From contig NZ_BSSQ01000007.1 of the NCBI RefSeq assembly GCF_030161375.1, positions 1-64,000 of the forward strand: DNA of 64,000 nt, read 5' to 3'. The notes beneath the pieces were generated by a model. It had not been told where the DNA came from, ran no database searches, and saw nothing but the letters and a program-made list of their open reading frames with translations. Shown piece after piece: positions 24,423-34,392 of the stretch (the stretch's first letter is position 1; each line of letters starts with the position of its first letter). Position numbers and translations under genes: made by a program. The DNA is from Paenibacillus glycanilyticus (GTDB lineage Bacteria; Bacillota; Bacilli; Paenibacillales; Paenibacillaceae).

Positions 24423-26033
24423 ATGTTTACGCTCATTCTGGTGGACGATTTTTTCGTAGAGAGAGAAGTTATGAAAGATATTATTGAGGAAGAGGGACTA
24501 GAGTTAAGGTTAATTGGCGAATATGCCAACGGCAGAGAAGCGTTAATCGCTATGCAAGAGGAACTGCCGGACTTTGTGCTTACCGATATCGAGATGCCGA
24601 TTATGGACGGGATTGAACTATCCGAGAGGATCAAACAATTATATCCCAATGTAAAAGTAATCTATTCCAGCTTCTATCAGAAATTCGAGTATGCCAAAAA
24701 AGCGATTGACCTCGAAGTCGAAGCTTATATCCTAAAGCCTATTATCAAGGACGAAGTGGTTCAAACGCTGCGAAGAATTATTGAGGAAAAGAAGTTGCGC
24801 CTAGCCAGCGAAGAACAAGAGCAGGAGTTGAGAAGACTCCTGGAGCAAAGCAAGCCGGTGCTACTCCAAAAGTTTATTCGGGATTTTTTTGTAGGCGCTT
24901 ACAAGAGCGATGGGGAGATTGAATCCCGTCTCGATTATTTTGAGCTAACCCTTCTAAAAGGCCGGTATGCGGTGATTGCCATGCAGATCGATGATTTCGA
25001 GTCGCATGTACACGGCAAAGGTCTGGAAGAGAAAGAGTTGTTCACTATTTATGTCACCAAGTACATAGAGGAAGTATTGCAGCGGTATCCAGGTCATGTC
25101 GGAATGATGTGGGAACCGTCTATTTGGGCGGTACTCTTATCCTGTGCCGGAGAAGAAACGGAGCTTCAGGAGACGGTTTATCAGATTGCCGAAGCACTCA
25201 TAGACAAGCTCAAAACGCTGGAGATCGGGATAACGGTGGGGATTAGTCCTTCCTTCGACAAGCTGCACTTCACCAATCACAACTTCGAAAAAGCCGTTCA
25301 TGCGCTTCAATACAAGTTTGGCGCAGGGAAAGGACAAGTCCTGTATTACGATCAAATCGATGTCGAACCGTTTCATCCGGAGATTGGGATTAATGAATTA
25401 CTGACGGAATTATCCTCTCTCTTTATGAATAGCGAACAAGCCGATGCGGACCGGTTTATAGATCAGTTTTTCGGAAAACTGGGCAAGAACCTAAATGAAA
25501 GCACAACTAAAAACTATTGCTACAGCCTTGTGATTTGCTGTCAGATTCTGATTAGCGAATGGAAGATTAACGCGGCTACCGTATTTGGCGAGGAGCTTAA
25601 TGTATGGGAAACGCTTGCCAAATACGAAACGGTAGCCGATCTTAAACAGTGGATCCGATACATCTTTACGGTCATGCTGGACCAACTGCATATCCGAAAC
25701 GCGGGTCAGTCCCGCAGAATCATCGACGAGACGAAGCGTTATATCGAGAAGCATTTCAAGCAGGATATCTCGATCAAGACGATTGCCGACCATATGTTCT
25801 ACAACCCGAATTACTTGAACAATTTGTTCAAGCAGGAGACCAGCGAGACGATTCTGGAGTACATCACCAAAGTCCGGCTGGAAGAGGCAAAGAGATTGCT
25901 CCTCGCCAGTCCCAATATCCGGATGTCTGAATTGGTGGAAGCGGTCGGCTATAAGCATGAAGCTTATTTCCGCAACCTATTCAAGAAATACACCGGCTTA
26001 AGTCCCAAAGAATATAGAGAGACGATAAGGTGA
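24423..26033 (+). CDS. YesN-type response regulator (REC + AraC HTH), first module
   Basis: Cytosolic regulator of a carbohydrate two-component system. REC domain (residues 1-120) with DD8-9, phospho-acceptor Asp55 in VLTDIEMPIMDG and Lys in AYILKPI. A long central linker (about 125-425) is coiled at its start (EEKKLRLASEEQEQELRRLL). C-terminal AraC DNA-binding pair of HTHs (430-536: IKTIADHMFYNPNYLNNLFK ... MSELVEAVGYKHEAYFRNLF). 536 residues is typical for this class in Paenibacillus. Directly followed by its YesM-type kinase, then an ABC importer, which it probably activates. Confidence 0.94.
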   Translation: MFTLILVDDFFVEREVMKDIIEEEGLELRLIGEYANGREALIAMQEELPDFVLTDIEMPIMDGIELSERIKQLYPNVKVIYSSFYQKFEYAKKAIDLEVEAYILKPIIKDEVVQTLRRIIEEKKLRLASEEQEQELRRLLEQSKPVLLQKFIRDFFVGAYKSDGEIESRLDYFELTLLKGRYAVIAMQIDDFESHVHGKGLEEKELFTIYVTKYIEEVLQRYPGHVGMMWEPSIWAVLLSCAGEETELQETVYQIAEALIDKLKTLEIGITVGISPSFDKLHFTNHNFEKAVHALQYKFGAGKGQVLYYDQIDVEPFHPEIGINELLTELSSLFMNSEQADADRFIDQFFGKLGKNLNESTTKNYCYSLVICCQILISEWKINAATVFGEELNVWETLAKYETVADLKQWIRYIFTVMLDQLHIRNAGQSRRIIDETKRYIEKHFKQDISIKTIADHMFYNPNYLNNLFKQETSETILEYITKVRLEEAKRLLLASPNIRMSELVEAVGYKHEAYFRNLFKKYTGLSPKEYRETIR

Positions 26034-26043
26034 GGGGAATCTG

Positions 26044-27906
26044 ATGCTCCATTGGATTAAGAAGTATATGCTGAACGTTTCGCTAAAGATGAAGCTGATC
26101 ATCGCTTATACCATTCTTGTGACCGGCATCATTCTCGTTATAGGCGTAGCGACGTATGACATTGCTAGATACAATCTCGAAAACAGGGAAAAGGCGCTGC
26201 TCTATCAAAATTTGAAAAAAACCGGGAGCATTCTTGATTTTAATCTGGAGATGTATTTGCGAAAATGCGAGATGATCTTCTCCAACACCAGCATTCAGAA
26301 GGCGCTAGGCAAGGATTACTCATCCTCCGACGTCTCGGAGATTTACGATACGTACCAGAATACGTTCTACGGAACAATAACGCCAATTATGCAGGAACTG
26401 GTATATCCGGATCTTACGCTCCATTCGTCTACACGGGGGATCGGAACGGACATGGTCGAGACGTCCATCTATACGATGAATCCGCTGTTGCCTCCGGATG
26501 GCCTGATCATTAAAGACTTTGAACCGATTAAGGACGAAGCTTGGGTGAAGGAGATGCTTCGCAATCCGACCAAACCTTATTGGCGTGGATTGTTCTCCGC
26601 GTTAAACGGCCAGGCGACGACGGAATATGATTATATTTCGATCAACAGGATCATGAGATCCTTTGAAAGCATGAAGGAGCTTGGCGTGCTTTTGATTAAA
26701 ATCCCGATTATAAGATTGAATTACCTGCTCTCGCAAGGCTTCGACAATGAGGACATGTCCCTGTACCTCATGGATGAGAAGGGGAGTAATATTATCTCGA
26801 TTGCGGGCAAAAACATGTCGCTGAAGTCGGAGGATATTACGGGCCTAACGAAGCTGCCGTTCAACGACAAACAAACTGCCCACCTCAAGACAATTAATGA
26901 TCGTAAATACTTGGTATCCTCCGTGCAATCGGATATTACCGGTTGGAATCTGATTGAGGTATACAAATATTCGACGGTCTCCAATCGGCTGGACAGCATC
27001 AAGCTGGTCATTATCCTGGTCTTTATCGCGGGATTTGTTGTATTTCTTATTTTTACCGTCTTCATCTCGCACCTGATTACCCGCCGCATCGATAAAATTA
27101 TGAGGAAGATGGACTTGGTGAAGGCGGATCGGCATACCAAGCTGTACGAAATGGGCGGAAACGACGAGATCGGGCAGCTGGACCGGAATTTTAACGATAT
27201 GGTTCGCAGAATTAACGAGCTTGCGGAAAGCGAAAGCAAACATACGATGCAAAAAGCGGGGCTGCAGCTGGAGTTGCTGCAATCTCAGATCAACCCTCAC
27301 ATGCTGTACAATACGTTGTCCACGATCCAGTGGAGAACGAAAAAAGCGGGAATCGAGGATGTGAACACGGTAATCGACCGTTTGATCCGCTTCTTCAAAT
27401 ATTACTTAAACAACGGAATTATTGTGTCCAGCATTGGCAACGAGATTGATATTATCCGTCAGTATCAAGACATTATCCGATTCACCTATCAGATGGATTT
27501 CGAGACCAAGATTGAGATTGACGAACGGATTCTAAGCTATTATTCGTTAAATTTGTTGTTGCAGCCTATTGTGGAAAATGCGCTCATTCATGGCATTAGG
27601 CCATCCGGCAGGCCGGGCCTTCTCGTCATATCAGGTGAAATTCAGAATGAAATTCTGATCTTTACGATTCGCGATAACGGGATCGGAGTGGACCCGGACA
27701 AGCTGGAGCGGATGAGAAGCCTTGAGCCCGATCCTCGCAAGGGCGGGTACGGATTGGCGAATGTCGTGAAGCGGATCCGTTTGTACCTGGGCGAGATGTA
27801 CGGCGTGACGATTGAGAGTGTCCCGGGCGAAGGGACGAAGGTTGAGCTACGCGTACCGGCTCTGACGCTGGAACAAATGGAAGCAAAGGTCAAACCTGTG
27901 ATTTGA
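26044..27906 (+). CDS. YesM-type sensor histidine kinase, first module
   Basis: Membrane kinase, 620 residues. TM1 at about 16-38, a roughly 280-residue extracytoplasmic sensor, TM2 at about 320-345 (LVIILVFIAGFVVFLIFTVF) and a HAMP domain. His_kinase box LELLQSQINPHMLYNTLSTI has the phospho-His at residue 419, and the HATPase domain shows LLLQPIVENALIHGI, IRDNGIGVD and GYGLANVVKRI. It starts 10 bp after the regulator gene with GAGGGGAA before ATG. In this family the external domain often senses sugar-loaded binding protein or the oligosaccharide itself. The ABC genes downstream are the expected target. Confidence 0.95.
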   Translation: MLHWIKKYMLNVSLKMKLIIAYTILVTGIILVIGVATYDIARYNLENREKALLYQNLKKTGSILDFNLEMYLRKCEMIFSNTSIQKALGKDYSSSDVSEIYDTYQNTFYGTITPIMQELVYPDLTLHSSTRGIGTDMVETSIYTMNPLLPPDGLIIKDFEPIKDEAWVKEMLRNPTKPYWRGLFSALNGQATTEYDYISINRIMRSFESMKELGVLLIKIPIIRLNYLLSQGFDNEDMSLYLMDEKGSNIISIAGKNMSLKSEDITGLTKLPFNDKQTAHLKTINDRKYLVSSVQSDITGWNLIEVYKYSTVSNRLDSIKLVIILVFIAGFVVFLIFTVFISHLITRRIDKIMRKMDLVKADRHTKLYEMGGNDEIGQLDRNFNDMVRRINELAESESKHTMQKAGLQLELLQSQINPHMLYNTLSTIQWRTKKAGIEDVNTVIDRLIRFFKYYLNNGIIVSSIGNEIDIIRQYQDIIRFTYQMDFETKIEIDERILSYYSLNLLLQPIVENALIHGIRPSGRPGLLVISGEIQNEILIFTIRDNGIGVDPDKLERMRSLEPDPRKGGYGLANVVKRIRLYLGEMYGVTIESVPGEGTKVELRVPALTLEQMEAKVKPVI

Positions 27907-27995
27907 GACGTTAATATGTGTTTTGCCGTCTGTGAAATCTACCTCCATTCCTTCACAATAAAGCTATAAACAAGCAGAAGAGATGGAGGTAGATC

Positions 27996-28970
27996 ATGGC
28001 GTCAATAATCCCTACAGAGCGGAATTCGCCGCAGAGCCCAACCGTTAAATCCGATTATGGAAAGAGGAAAAATTTGCTTAATAAGATCAAGTCTCAAAAA
28101 ATACTGTTGTTGTTTCTTATCCCCGCAATGATCGCCGTATTTGTGTTCAACTATTTGCCTTTAGTCGGATTGTCCATCTCCTTTCTAAATTACCAGCCAG
28201 CCAAAGGGTTATTTGGAAGCGATTTCGCTGGGCTGGAGCATTTCCGGACCTTTCTGAAGGATCCTGAGTTTTATTCGGCTTTGAAGAACACGCTTGGCAT
28301 TGGCGGACTACTTCTGCTGTTTGGTTACCCTGCTCCCATTTTTCTGGCCCTGATGATCGATAACGTCAGAAACGCGAGATTCAAGAAAGTAACCCAATCC
28401 GTTACTTATCTCCCGCACTTTATTTCCTGGGTCATATTCTCCGGTCTTGTCTACGAGATGCTCGACGTGGATAACGGGATCATCAACGTCATTCTGATGA
28501 AGCTGGGCATAGAGCCGATTTCCTTTATGAGCAGTCAGAATTATTTCTGGACCATCCTGGTCAGTTCCTCGATTCTGAAAGAAATTGGTTGGGGGACGAT
28601 TCTTTACTTGGCGGCTATCTCGGCTATAAATCCGGAGGAATACGAAGCGGCAAGCGTCGATGGAGCCGGCAAGCTAGCTCGCATCTGGCATGTCACCATT
28701 CCCGGGATTGCTCCAACGATGGTGCTGGTCTTCCTTCTATCTCTTGGCGGACTACTAAGCGTGAACTTTGATGCCATCTATAACATGATTAATCCGCTTG
28801 TTCAGCCGAAGGCGGAGGTACTTGGCTACTATACGTTCCGTACAGGTATTATGTTAGGCAAATATTCATATTCGACGGCGATTGAACTCGTGAATTCCTT
28901 GATCTCGTTCCTAATCGTGTTGATTTCACTCAAAATTGCCAAGCGGTTTGCCGATTACTCCGTCATTTAG
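27996..28970 (+). CDS. Carbohydrate ABC transporter permease (LplB/YtcP-partner type), first importer
   Basis: Inner-membrane permease of a CUT1-type oligosaccharide importer. 324 residues with six helices; first at about 42-65 (ILLLFLIPAMIAVFVFNYLPL). The EAA loop that docks the ATPase is EEYEAASVDGAGKLARIWHVT near 220-240. The short leader PTERNSPQSPT is variable. The ribosome site GGAGGT lies 7 nt before ATG. No ATPase gene is present in the cluster; such importers usually share a genomic MsmX-type ATPase. Confidence 0.95.
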   Translation: MASIIPTERNSPQSPTVKSDYGKRKNLLNKIKSQKILLLFLIPAMIAVFVFNYLPLVGLSISFLNYQPAKGLFGSDFAGLEHFRTFLKDPEFYSALKNTLGIGGLLLLFGYPAPIFLALMIDNVRNARFKKVTQSVTYLPHFISWVIFSGLVYEMLDVDNGIINVILMKLGIEPISFMSSQNYFWTILVSSSILKEIGWGTILYLAAISAINPEEYEAASVDGAGKLARIWHVTIPGIAPTMVLVFLLSLGGLLSVNFDAIYNMINPLVQPKAEVLGYYTFRTGIMLGKYSYSTAIELVNSLISFLIVLISLKIAKRFADYSVI

Positions 28971-28988
28971 TAGAAAGGATAGATTCTA

Positions 28989-29867
28989 ATGAGACAAAGC
29001 TTGGCTGAAAGGTCGTTTAACGGTTTCATTTACTTGTTCCTCATCTTGCTGTGCGTCGTAACGGTGTATCCCTTCTTGTATGTGCTCTTGTATTCCTTTA
29101 GCGATGCAACAGCGGCATCCGCAACGCAAATTACGCTATATCCGGTAAAAGCTACTTTGGAGAATTACACGGCCGTATTCGCGAATAAAAATATTTTCCA
29201 TTCGTTTTTTGTATCCGCTTCCAGAACGGTTATAGGAGCTATATCCCACGTGTTAGTAACGAGTTTGGCTGCTTATTCGCTGTCGAAAGCTCATCTCATT
29301 GCCAGAAAAAAGCTGCTTGTTTATTTTCTTATTCCGATGTACTTCAGCGGCGGTCTGCTTCCTTTCTATGTGTTAATTATCAATCTGCATCTCAATAACA
29401 ACTTCTTGGTGTACATTTTGCCGGCCCTGTTTGGCACCTATAATATGCTGCTCTTCAAAACGTATTTCGAGCATCTGCCGCAAACGATTGAAGAAGCCGC
29501 GAAGATCGACGGCGCGGGAGACTTCACGATTTTCACCCGAATTGTTATTCCGTCAAGCATGCCTATTATCGCAACCGTCCTGCTATTCTCCGGGGTTGGA
29601 CAATGGAATGCATACTTCGATGCCATTCTGTTCGTGACGAAGGAGAATCTGATGCCGCTTCAGACGCTTCTGTACCGGATCGTTGTGGAGCAGCAAGCGG
29701 ACACGATGGAGAAGATTATGAAGCTAGCCAACAAGAAGTCCAACGTGACGCCGGAATCGATTAAGATGGCCACGATTGTTGTTTCGATTGTACCCATCCT
29801 GATTGTTTATCCGTTTCTTCAACGGTTCTATATTAAAGGCGCGATGCTGGGAGCAGTTAAAAGCTGA
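28989..29867 (+). CDS. Carbohydrate ABC transporter permease (LplC/YtcP type), first importer
   Basis: Second permease of the same importer, 292 residues, six helices. N-terminal TVYPFLYVLLYSFSDATAAS, the central LIPMYFSGGLLPFYVLIINL and the EAA loop QTIEEAAKIDGAGDFTIFTR match the LplC/YtcP family. The C-terminal YPFLQRFYIKGAMLGAVKS is the family ending. It begins 18 bp after the first permease with GAAAGGA upstream. Confidence 0.95.
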   Translation: MRQSLAERSFNGFIYLFLILLCVVTVYPFLYVLLYSFSDATAASATQITLYPVKATLENYTAVFANKNIFHSFFVSASRTVIGAISHVLVTSLAAYSLSKAHLIARKKLLVYFLIPMYFSGGLLPFYVLIINLHLNNNFLVYILPALFGTYNMLLFKTYFEHLPQTIEEAAKIDGAGDFTIFTRIVIPSSMPIIATVLLFSGVGQWNAYFDAILFVTKENLMPLQTLLYRIVVEQQADTMEKIMKLANKKSNVTPESIKMATIVVSIVPILIVYPFLQRFYIKGAMLGAVKS

Positions 29868-29957
29868 TTGCCGTTTATTTTGCCTGGAGGTGATGTTGGG
29901 GCAAGCTGCCGGATTTGAATTGCAAACGAAGTTTAACCATAATGGGAGGTCATAACC

Positions 29958-31751
29958 ATGGTCAAAACAAAAAGAATCAGCTCCATGATTACCGTCTCGC
30001 TCTTATTAACCAGTCTGATGGCCGCATGCGGCAACAACAATAATGCTAATGAGAGCTCAAATGCGAATGCCAGCGCAAGTGCAGACGCAAACACGGACAG
30101 CGCAAGCAACGCAACGCCCGAAGCCTCCAAAGAGCCGGAAAAACCGCTTGAGTATTCCTTCCTTGATTTATATCGCAGCGCAAAGCCCGTTGGCATCGAC
30201 AACCCGAATGATGTCGTGACTCCATGGGTAGAGAAGAAGTTCAATATTAAGCTGAAAGAATACACGACCGGCGGCGACCGGACGGCAACGGATGTGCTGA
30301 ATATGATGGTTGCCGCGGGCAATCTTCCCGATGTCGTTATCGTTCCTCATCCGTTCAAGGCCCAATTCTACGAGACCGGACAATTCGCCGATCTATCGGA
30401 ATATAAGGATCTGCTCGTCAACATGAACCAATATACGTCGGATCTGGGATGGAATAACTTGAGTCTCGACGGCAAGCTTGTTGGTCTGCCAAATACGGCA
30501 GAGCCGGATATGACTAAGCCCGATCTGGCCTCCCAAGTGAATTCCGATATTTTCTATCAGCCGCTCAACAACTGGGTACCGGTTGTCCGCGAAGATATTC
30601 TGAAGCAGCTTGGCTATACGTTCAAACCGCTTAGCCAGTTGCAAGGAGAACTGGACGCGAATCCGAGACAGATCGCGCTGGATGATGCAACGCTTGAACC
30701 GGCGATCAATACGTTCGAAGACTTTGAGAAACTTCTCTATCAAATTAAAGATCTGCATCTGAAGGTGGACGGCAAAGAGTTAATTCCGCTCGAGATGCCG
30801 GACTGGGGAGCTTACCACTTCAGCGTCTTGTTCTCGCCGACTGGCGGCTGGTATTACGACAAGGCTGCCGATAAAGTAACGGGTTATCTGGACAATCCGG
30901 GCATGAAGGAATATTATCAAACGCTGGCCAAATGGATGAAGGACGGTATTCTGGACAAAAACTGGCTGATTAACAAGCCGGAACAAGCGCAAGAGAAGAT
31001 TGCATCCGGACGGGTGGCGGTGACCATGTGGGCACCGGATATGACGGCGGCAAGAAATGCCCTGAAGGCAAAAAATCCGGAAGCCGAGATGCATCCTATT
31101 AATTGGCCAGCGCCGAAATACGCCGAGAAGTCGTACGTCGATGCCGCATCACCGGCAGGTTGGCCGATCTTTATGATCAACAAGAACGTGAAGGACATTC
31201 CAAGACTGCTCAAATACTTCGACTGGTTCTACTCGGAAGAAGGCAAGGACATTACAGCTTGGGGACCGGAAGAAGCCGGACTGTGGGAAATGAAAGACGG
31301 CAAGAAAGTGTTCAAGGATGAGAAGTTATGGGAAGCCATTCGCGACACCAAGAAGACGGAAGACGGGAAAAACCAAGAGTACTACGGCATTCTGGGTACA
31401 TCCGAATCTTCCATTACGGCACCGGCGCCAGGCTACAATAACAAAACGCCGTATTACAGCTATCCGATCAAGCTGGATGCTTATGACAGGCTGCACATCT
31501 ACCTGTCCAATCCGAAGATCAGCTACGACGGTTCCGTCTTGCCTGCGATGACCGGCGCGTCCAGCGAGACCAACGGCTATTACTGGAGTACGGCTCGCCA
31601 GAAGGTGGCTCAAATCCTGTCTGCCAAGAGCGATGCGGCTTTTGACAAACAGTGGGATGAAGTCGTTAATGACTTCAAGCAGAAGAGCAATTATGATGCG
31701 GCCGTACAAGAGATGAAAAAAGCTTTCGACAACGTATTGTCGGGCAAATAG
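29958..31751 (+). CDS. Extracellular solute-binding lipoprotein, first importer
   Basis: Substrate-binding protein of the first importer. Lipoprotein signal with lipobox LMAAC and lipidated Cys24, followed by an Asn/Ser/Ala-rich flexible linker (about residues 25-60) and a large two-lobe binding domain. 597 residues, the size of LplA/YtcQ-type proteins that take oligosaccharides. The ribosome site GGGAGG lies upstream of ATG. High-level expression relative to the permeases is usual, but no extra promoter was recognised in the 90-bp gap. Confidence 0.94.
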   Translation: MVKTKRISSMITVSLLLTSLMAACGNNNNANESSNANASASADANTDSASNATPEASKEPEKPLEYSFLDLYRSAKPVGIDNPNDVVTPWVEKKFNIKLKEYTTGGDRTATDVLNMMVAAGNLPDVVIVPHPFKAQFYETGQFADLSEYKDLLVNMNQYTSDLGWNNLSLDGKLVGLPNTAEPDMTKPDLASQVNSDIFYQPLNNWVPVVREDILKQLGYTFKPLSQLQGELDANPRQIALDDATLEPAINTFEDFEKLLYQIKDLHLKVDGKELIPLEMPDWGAYHFSVLFSPTGGWYYDKAADKVTGYLDNPGMKEYYQTLAKWMKDGILDKNWLINKPEQAQEKIASGRVAVTMWAPDMTAARNALKAKNPEAEMHPINWPAPKYAEKSYVDAASPAGWPIFMINKNVKDIPRLLKYFDWFYSEEGKDITAWGPEEAGLWEMKDGKKVFKDEKLWEAIRDTKKTEDGKNQEYYGILGTSESSITAPAPGYNNKTPYYSYPIKLDAYDRLHIYLSNPKISYDGSVLPAMTGASSETNGYYWSTARQKVAQILSAKSDAAFDKQWDEVVNDFKQKSNYDAAVQEMKKAFDNVLSGK

Positions 31752-31775
31752 AGGTTGCAGTTGCGGCTAGAAGAT

Positions 31776-31810
31776 AAGGAGCGTACCGGGTATGGTCGCT
31801 CCTTTCTTAT
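31776..31810 (+). terminator. Probable terminator after the first binding-protein gene
   Basis: Stem AAGGAGCG / CGCTCCTT followed by TTCTTATT. It overlaps the region where an upstream ATG (31792) of the next gene would lie, which favours the later start of that gene. Confidence 0.6.
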
Positions 31811-31836
31811 TCCACGAATGGGAAGGGGCTATATTC

Positions 31837-34392
31837 ATGGAGCGATTAAACAAGCTCAATAAGAAGCTTGTTCTGTTAATTAGCCTGATCTTCATCATGC
31901 AGGCATTTGCCGTACCGCCAGTCATCCATGCCGCGGATTATACGGTTGGAACGGATGGAACCCGTTCTTATCTGCTAGCTTATGATGCCAGCCAATCCGG
32001 TTATTTGTTAAAGGTATTGAACAACGGGACCGAGCAGTGGGTCTCCAAACACGGTTCGGTAGGCGTTAAGGTTATTACCCAAAGCGATCAGCTGCAGAAC
32101 ACGATCTATAAGCCTTATAGTTCGGTGCAAGCGGTAACGGATGGTTATCAGGGATCGGTTACGATCAGCACGGCTAACGGCAGTTCTATCCAAATAACGG
32201 ACAGCTACAGCATGGTTCAAGGCAATCTGAACGTAGCTAGGGAAATCAAGGTGTTGTCTGCCGCATCAAGCGATAAAGGCTTTATGACGGAATTTCCGAT
32301 TCGGACAGCCGCGGCATCGTCCGCGACCGATTTCAAATGGTTCTCGCCTAGTGCCTGGTACGGCAATGACGATCAAACCTTTGGAACCTATTCCTCCCGG
32401 ATTGCCTGGGACGGGCAGGAAAGCGCAACCGGAGTGGAAGCTTTGTCGGCACCGTTTATAACGAGTTACCGCATGAACTCACAGCTTGGTTTAACGCTTG
32501 CGGACCAAACGCCAGGCGCAAGGGAAACAATTGTTGCGGATGAGAACGTGGAGGCGCTTAAATATTTGGTCGACAGCAGAATGAATCTGCCCGGGCTCGG
32601 AATGCGTCTTGCATCGGAAGGATCCGTTCAATATGTCGAGATGTTCCATACGTATCCTGCCTATACGAAGAGAAGAATGATCCCCGATACAAGCACGGGA
32701 GGACGAATCTGGCGTTTTCTGCCGATGACGAACGGACTTACTAGACTGACGAAGATGCAACTGAACTATAAACCGTATACCGACTTTCAGAATGCCGTAC
32801 GTCAAACCTGGCGAGCTGCCTACGACGAGTTGGCGATCGTGGATATGCGGGTTGACCCGAACGAACATAAGGATACGCTTTATGAGCATATCGATAAATC
32901 TTATGGTGTCGTAGGCGGTGCTCCTCAATATTTAACGAACGCGGATCATTTCATGCCCGACAGCGGCTTTTTGTGGCGAAATGCGGATTTGGCCTGGTTA
33001 ATGCTTGCCGCAGGTTACGAGAAAGGAAAGCAGAATTATATTAATCATGCTATAGCGGTACTTAACGATCAGGTAGCGAATGATCGAATCGACGCAAACC
33101 AGACGGATACGGATATGGAGCGGGCGAAGACGGAAGGGTTCCAAGCCGTACTGAAAGCCTACCAGCTAGAGCTGGCCCATGGCGTAACGCATGCCGATTG
33201 GTACTCCTACCTGATTGGCAAAGCAAATGCGCGCCTAAATTCAACGGATATTCAAAGCCTTGGATTTATGGTCGATATCGCAAAATATACGGGTAACGCC
33301 AGCTATAAAACGGCAGCAATGAACATCGGCAATGCTATATGGAACATCGGCCATGGCGACTATAAGTTTTACGGAGGACTATTCTACTTCTCTGCTTCGG
33401 ATATCGTGGACAGAGAATCCGGTTACCTTGCCCTATACGGTTATCTCGGCCTATACGATTTGACGGGAAGCTCGACTTGGCTCGATCGCGCCAAGATTGC
33501 CGCAGACTTCGTAGAGACCAACGAGGTCATTCAGAACGTGAAGATGACCGCCGAAGACGCGACGGGTACAGAAGACAAGAACGCCGTGTTTGGCAACGAT
33601 AATCTGCCTCCTTACGGAATGAGCTTTATCGCTTCCGACGGGTTGGGAGTAGACATCTTTAACGCTGTCGCCGTCCCGGAATATTACCGATTGTACCAGG
33701 CAACTTCGGATTCGCATTATTTGGATTTTGCCAAGTTCTTGGAACGGAACACTATGCTGTACACCAATCTGGGAGACAAAGTAGGCGTTATGGACGATTC
33801 GCTCCACTCGTCGGGTCTTGGCTTCACCAATGAATATTTCTTCCTTGGGCCAAGCGGCGACAGCGGGGGCAAAGGCAGGGGAAGAGGGCATGACAGCAAC
33901 TTGGCATGGGTTCCTTATGTACTGTTATCAGAAGCCCAGCGGATGAAGGACATGACAGGCAGCTATTTCCTAACTCCAACGCAGAGAACGGATTGGAACG
34001 TAGCCCAATTCAAACCCGTAACGGTATCAAGCACGGATAATGCTATTCATGACGCGGCAAGCGCGGTGGACGGAAATCCGGAAACCAGATGGGCCGCTTC
34101 CAGCAGCAGCAAGCCGCAATGGCTTGTCGTTGATTTGGGGCAGAAGCATAATATCAGCAGTATGAAGACAACCTTCGAGTTTGCGGGGTTATATTACCAA
34201 TACAAAATAGAGTATTCCAGCGATAATACGAACTGGACGACGTTTGCCAACCGGACCTCCAATACAACCCCAATGGCGACGTATTCCGATGCGGGCAACA
34301 TCAAAGCGAGATATGTGAAGCTAACGGTGACCGGAGCCGAATGCACCGCATGGGTTGCGTTCGGATTTTCGCGGTCAGCTTCAGGTGCTTAA
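31837..34392 (+). CDS. Secreted protein of unknown catalytic class, C-terminal discoidin domain clipped
   Basis: 851 residues from an ATG with GGAAGGGG 8 nt upstream; a 45-nt longer in-frame start overlaps a terminator and lacks a signal peptide. Signal peptide about 1-32 (KKLVLLISLIFIMQAFAVPP then AA). Residues 33-330 are beta-rich. Residues 330-690 look like repeated helical hairpins of an alpha/alpha toroid, as in many glycosidases and polysaccharide lyases (NADLAWLMLAAGYEKGKQNY, ESGYLALYGYLGLYDLTGSS). Residues 700-851 are an F5/8 type C domain, but the last strand breaks off at TAWVAFGF and runs into an unrelated SRSASGA. The enzymatic family is not recognised. The gene runs 38 bp into the out-of-frame GH39 remnant. 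Confidence 0.8.
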   Translation: MERLNKLNKKLVLLISLIFIMQAFAVPPVIHAADYTVGTDGTRSYLLAYDASQSGYLLKVLNNGTEQWVSKHGSVGVKVITQSDQLQNTIYKPYSSVQAVTDGYQGSVTISTANGSSIQITDSYSMVQGNLNVAREIKVLSAASSDKGFMTEFPIRTAAASSATDFKWFSPSAWYGNDDQTFGTYSSRIAWDGQESATGVEALSAPFITSYRMNSQLGLTLADQTPGARETIVADENVEALKYLVDSRMNLPGLGMRLASEGSVQYVEMFHTYPAYTKRRMIPDTSTGGRIWRFLPMTNGLTRLTKMQLNYKPYTDFQNAVRQTWRAAYDELAIVDMRVDPNEHKDTLYEHIDKSYGVVGGAPQYLTNADHFMPDSGFLWRNADLAWLMLAAGYEKGKQNYINHAIAVLNDQVANDRIDANQTDTDMERAKTEGFQAVLKAYQLELAHGVTHADWYSYLIGKANARLNSTDIQSLGFMVDIAKYTGNASYKTAAMNIGNAIWNIGHGDYKFYGGLFYFSASDIVDRESGYLALYGYLGLYDLTGSSTWLDRAKIAADFVETNEVIQNVKMTAEDATGTEDKNAVFGNDNLPPYGMSFIASDGLGVDIFNAVAVPEYYRLYQATSDSHYLDFAKFLERNTMLYTNLGDKVGVMDDSLHSSGLGFTNEYFFLGPSGDSGGKGRGRGHDSNLAWVPYVLLSEAQRMKDMTGSYFLTPTQRTDWNVAQFKPVTVSSTDNAIHDAASAVDGNPETRWAASSSSKPQWLVVDLGQKHNISSMKTTFEFAGLYYQYKIEYSSDNTNWTTFANRTSNTTPMATYSDAGNIKARYVKLTVTGAECTAWVAFGFSRSASGA

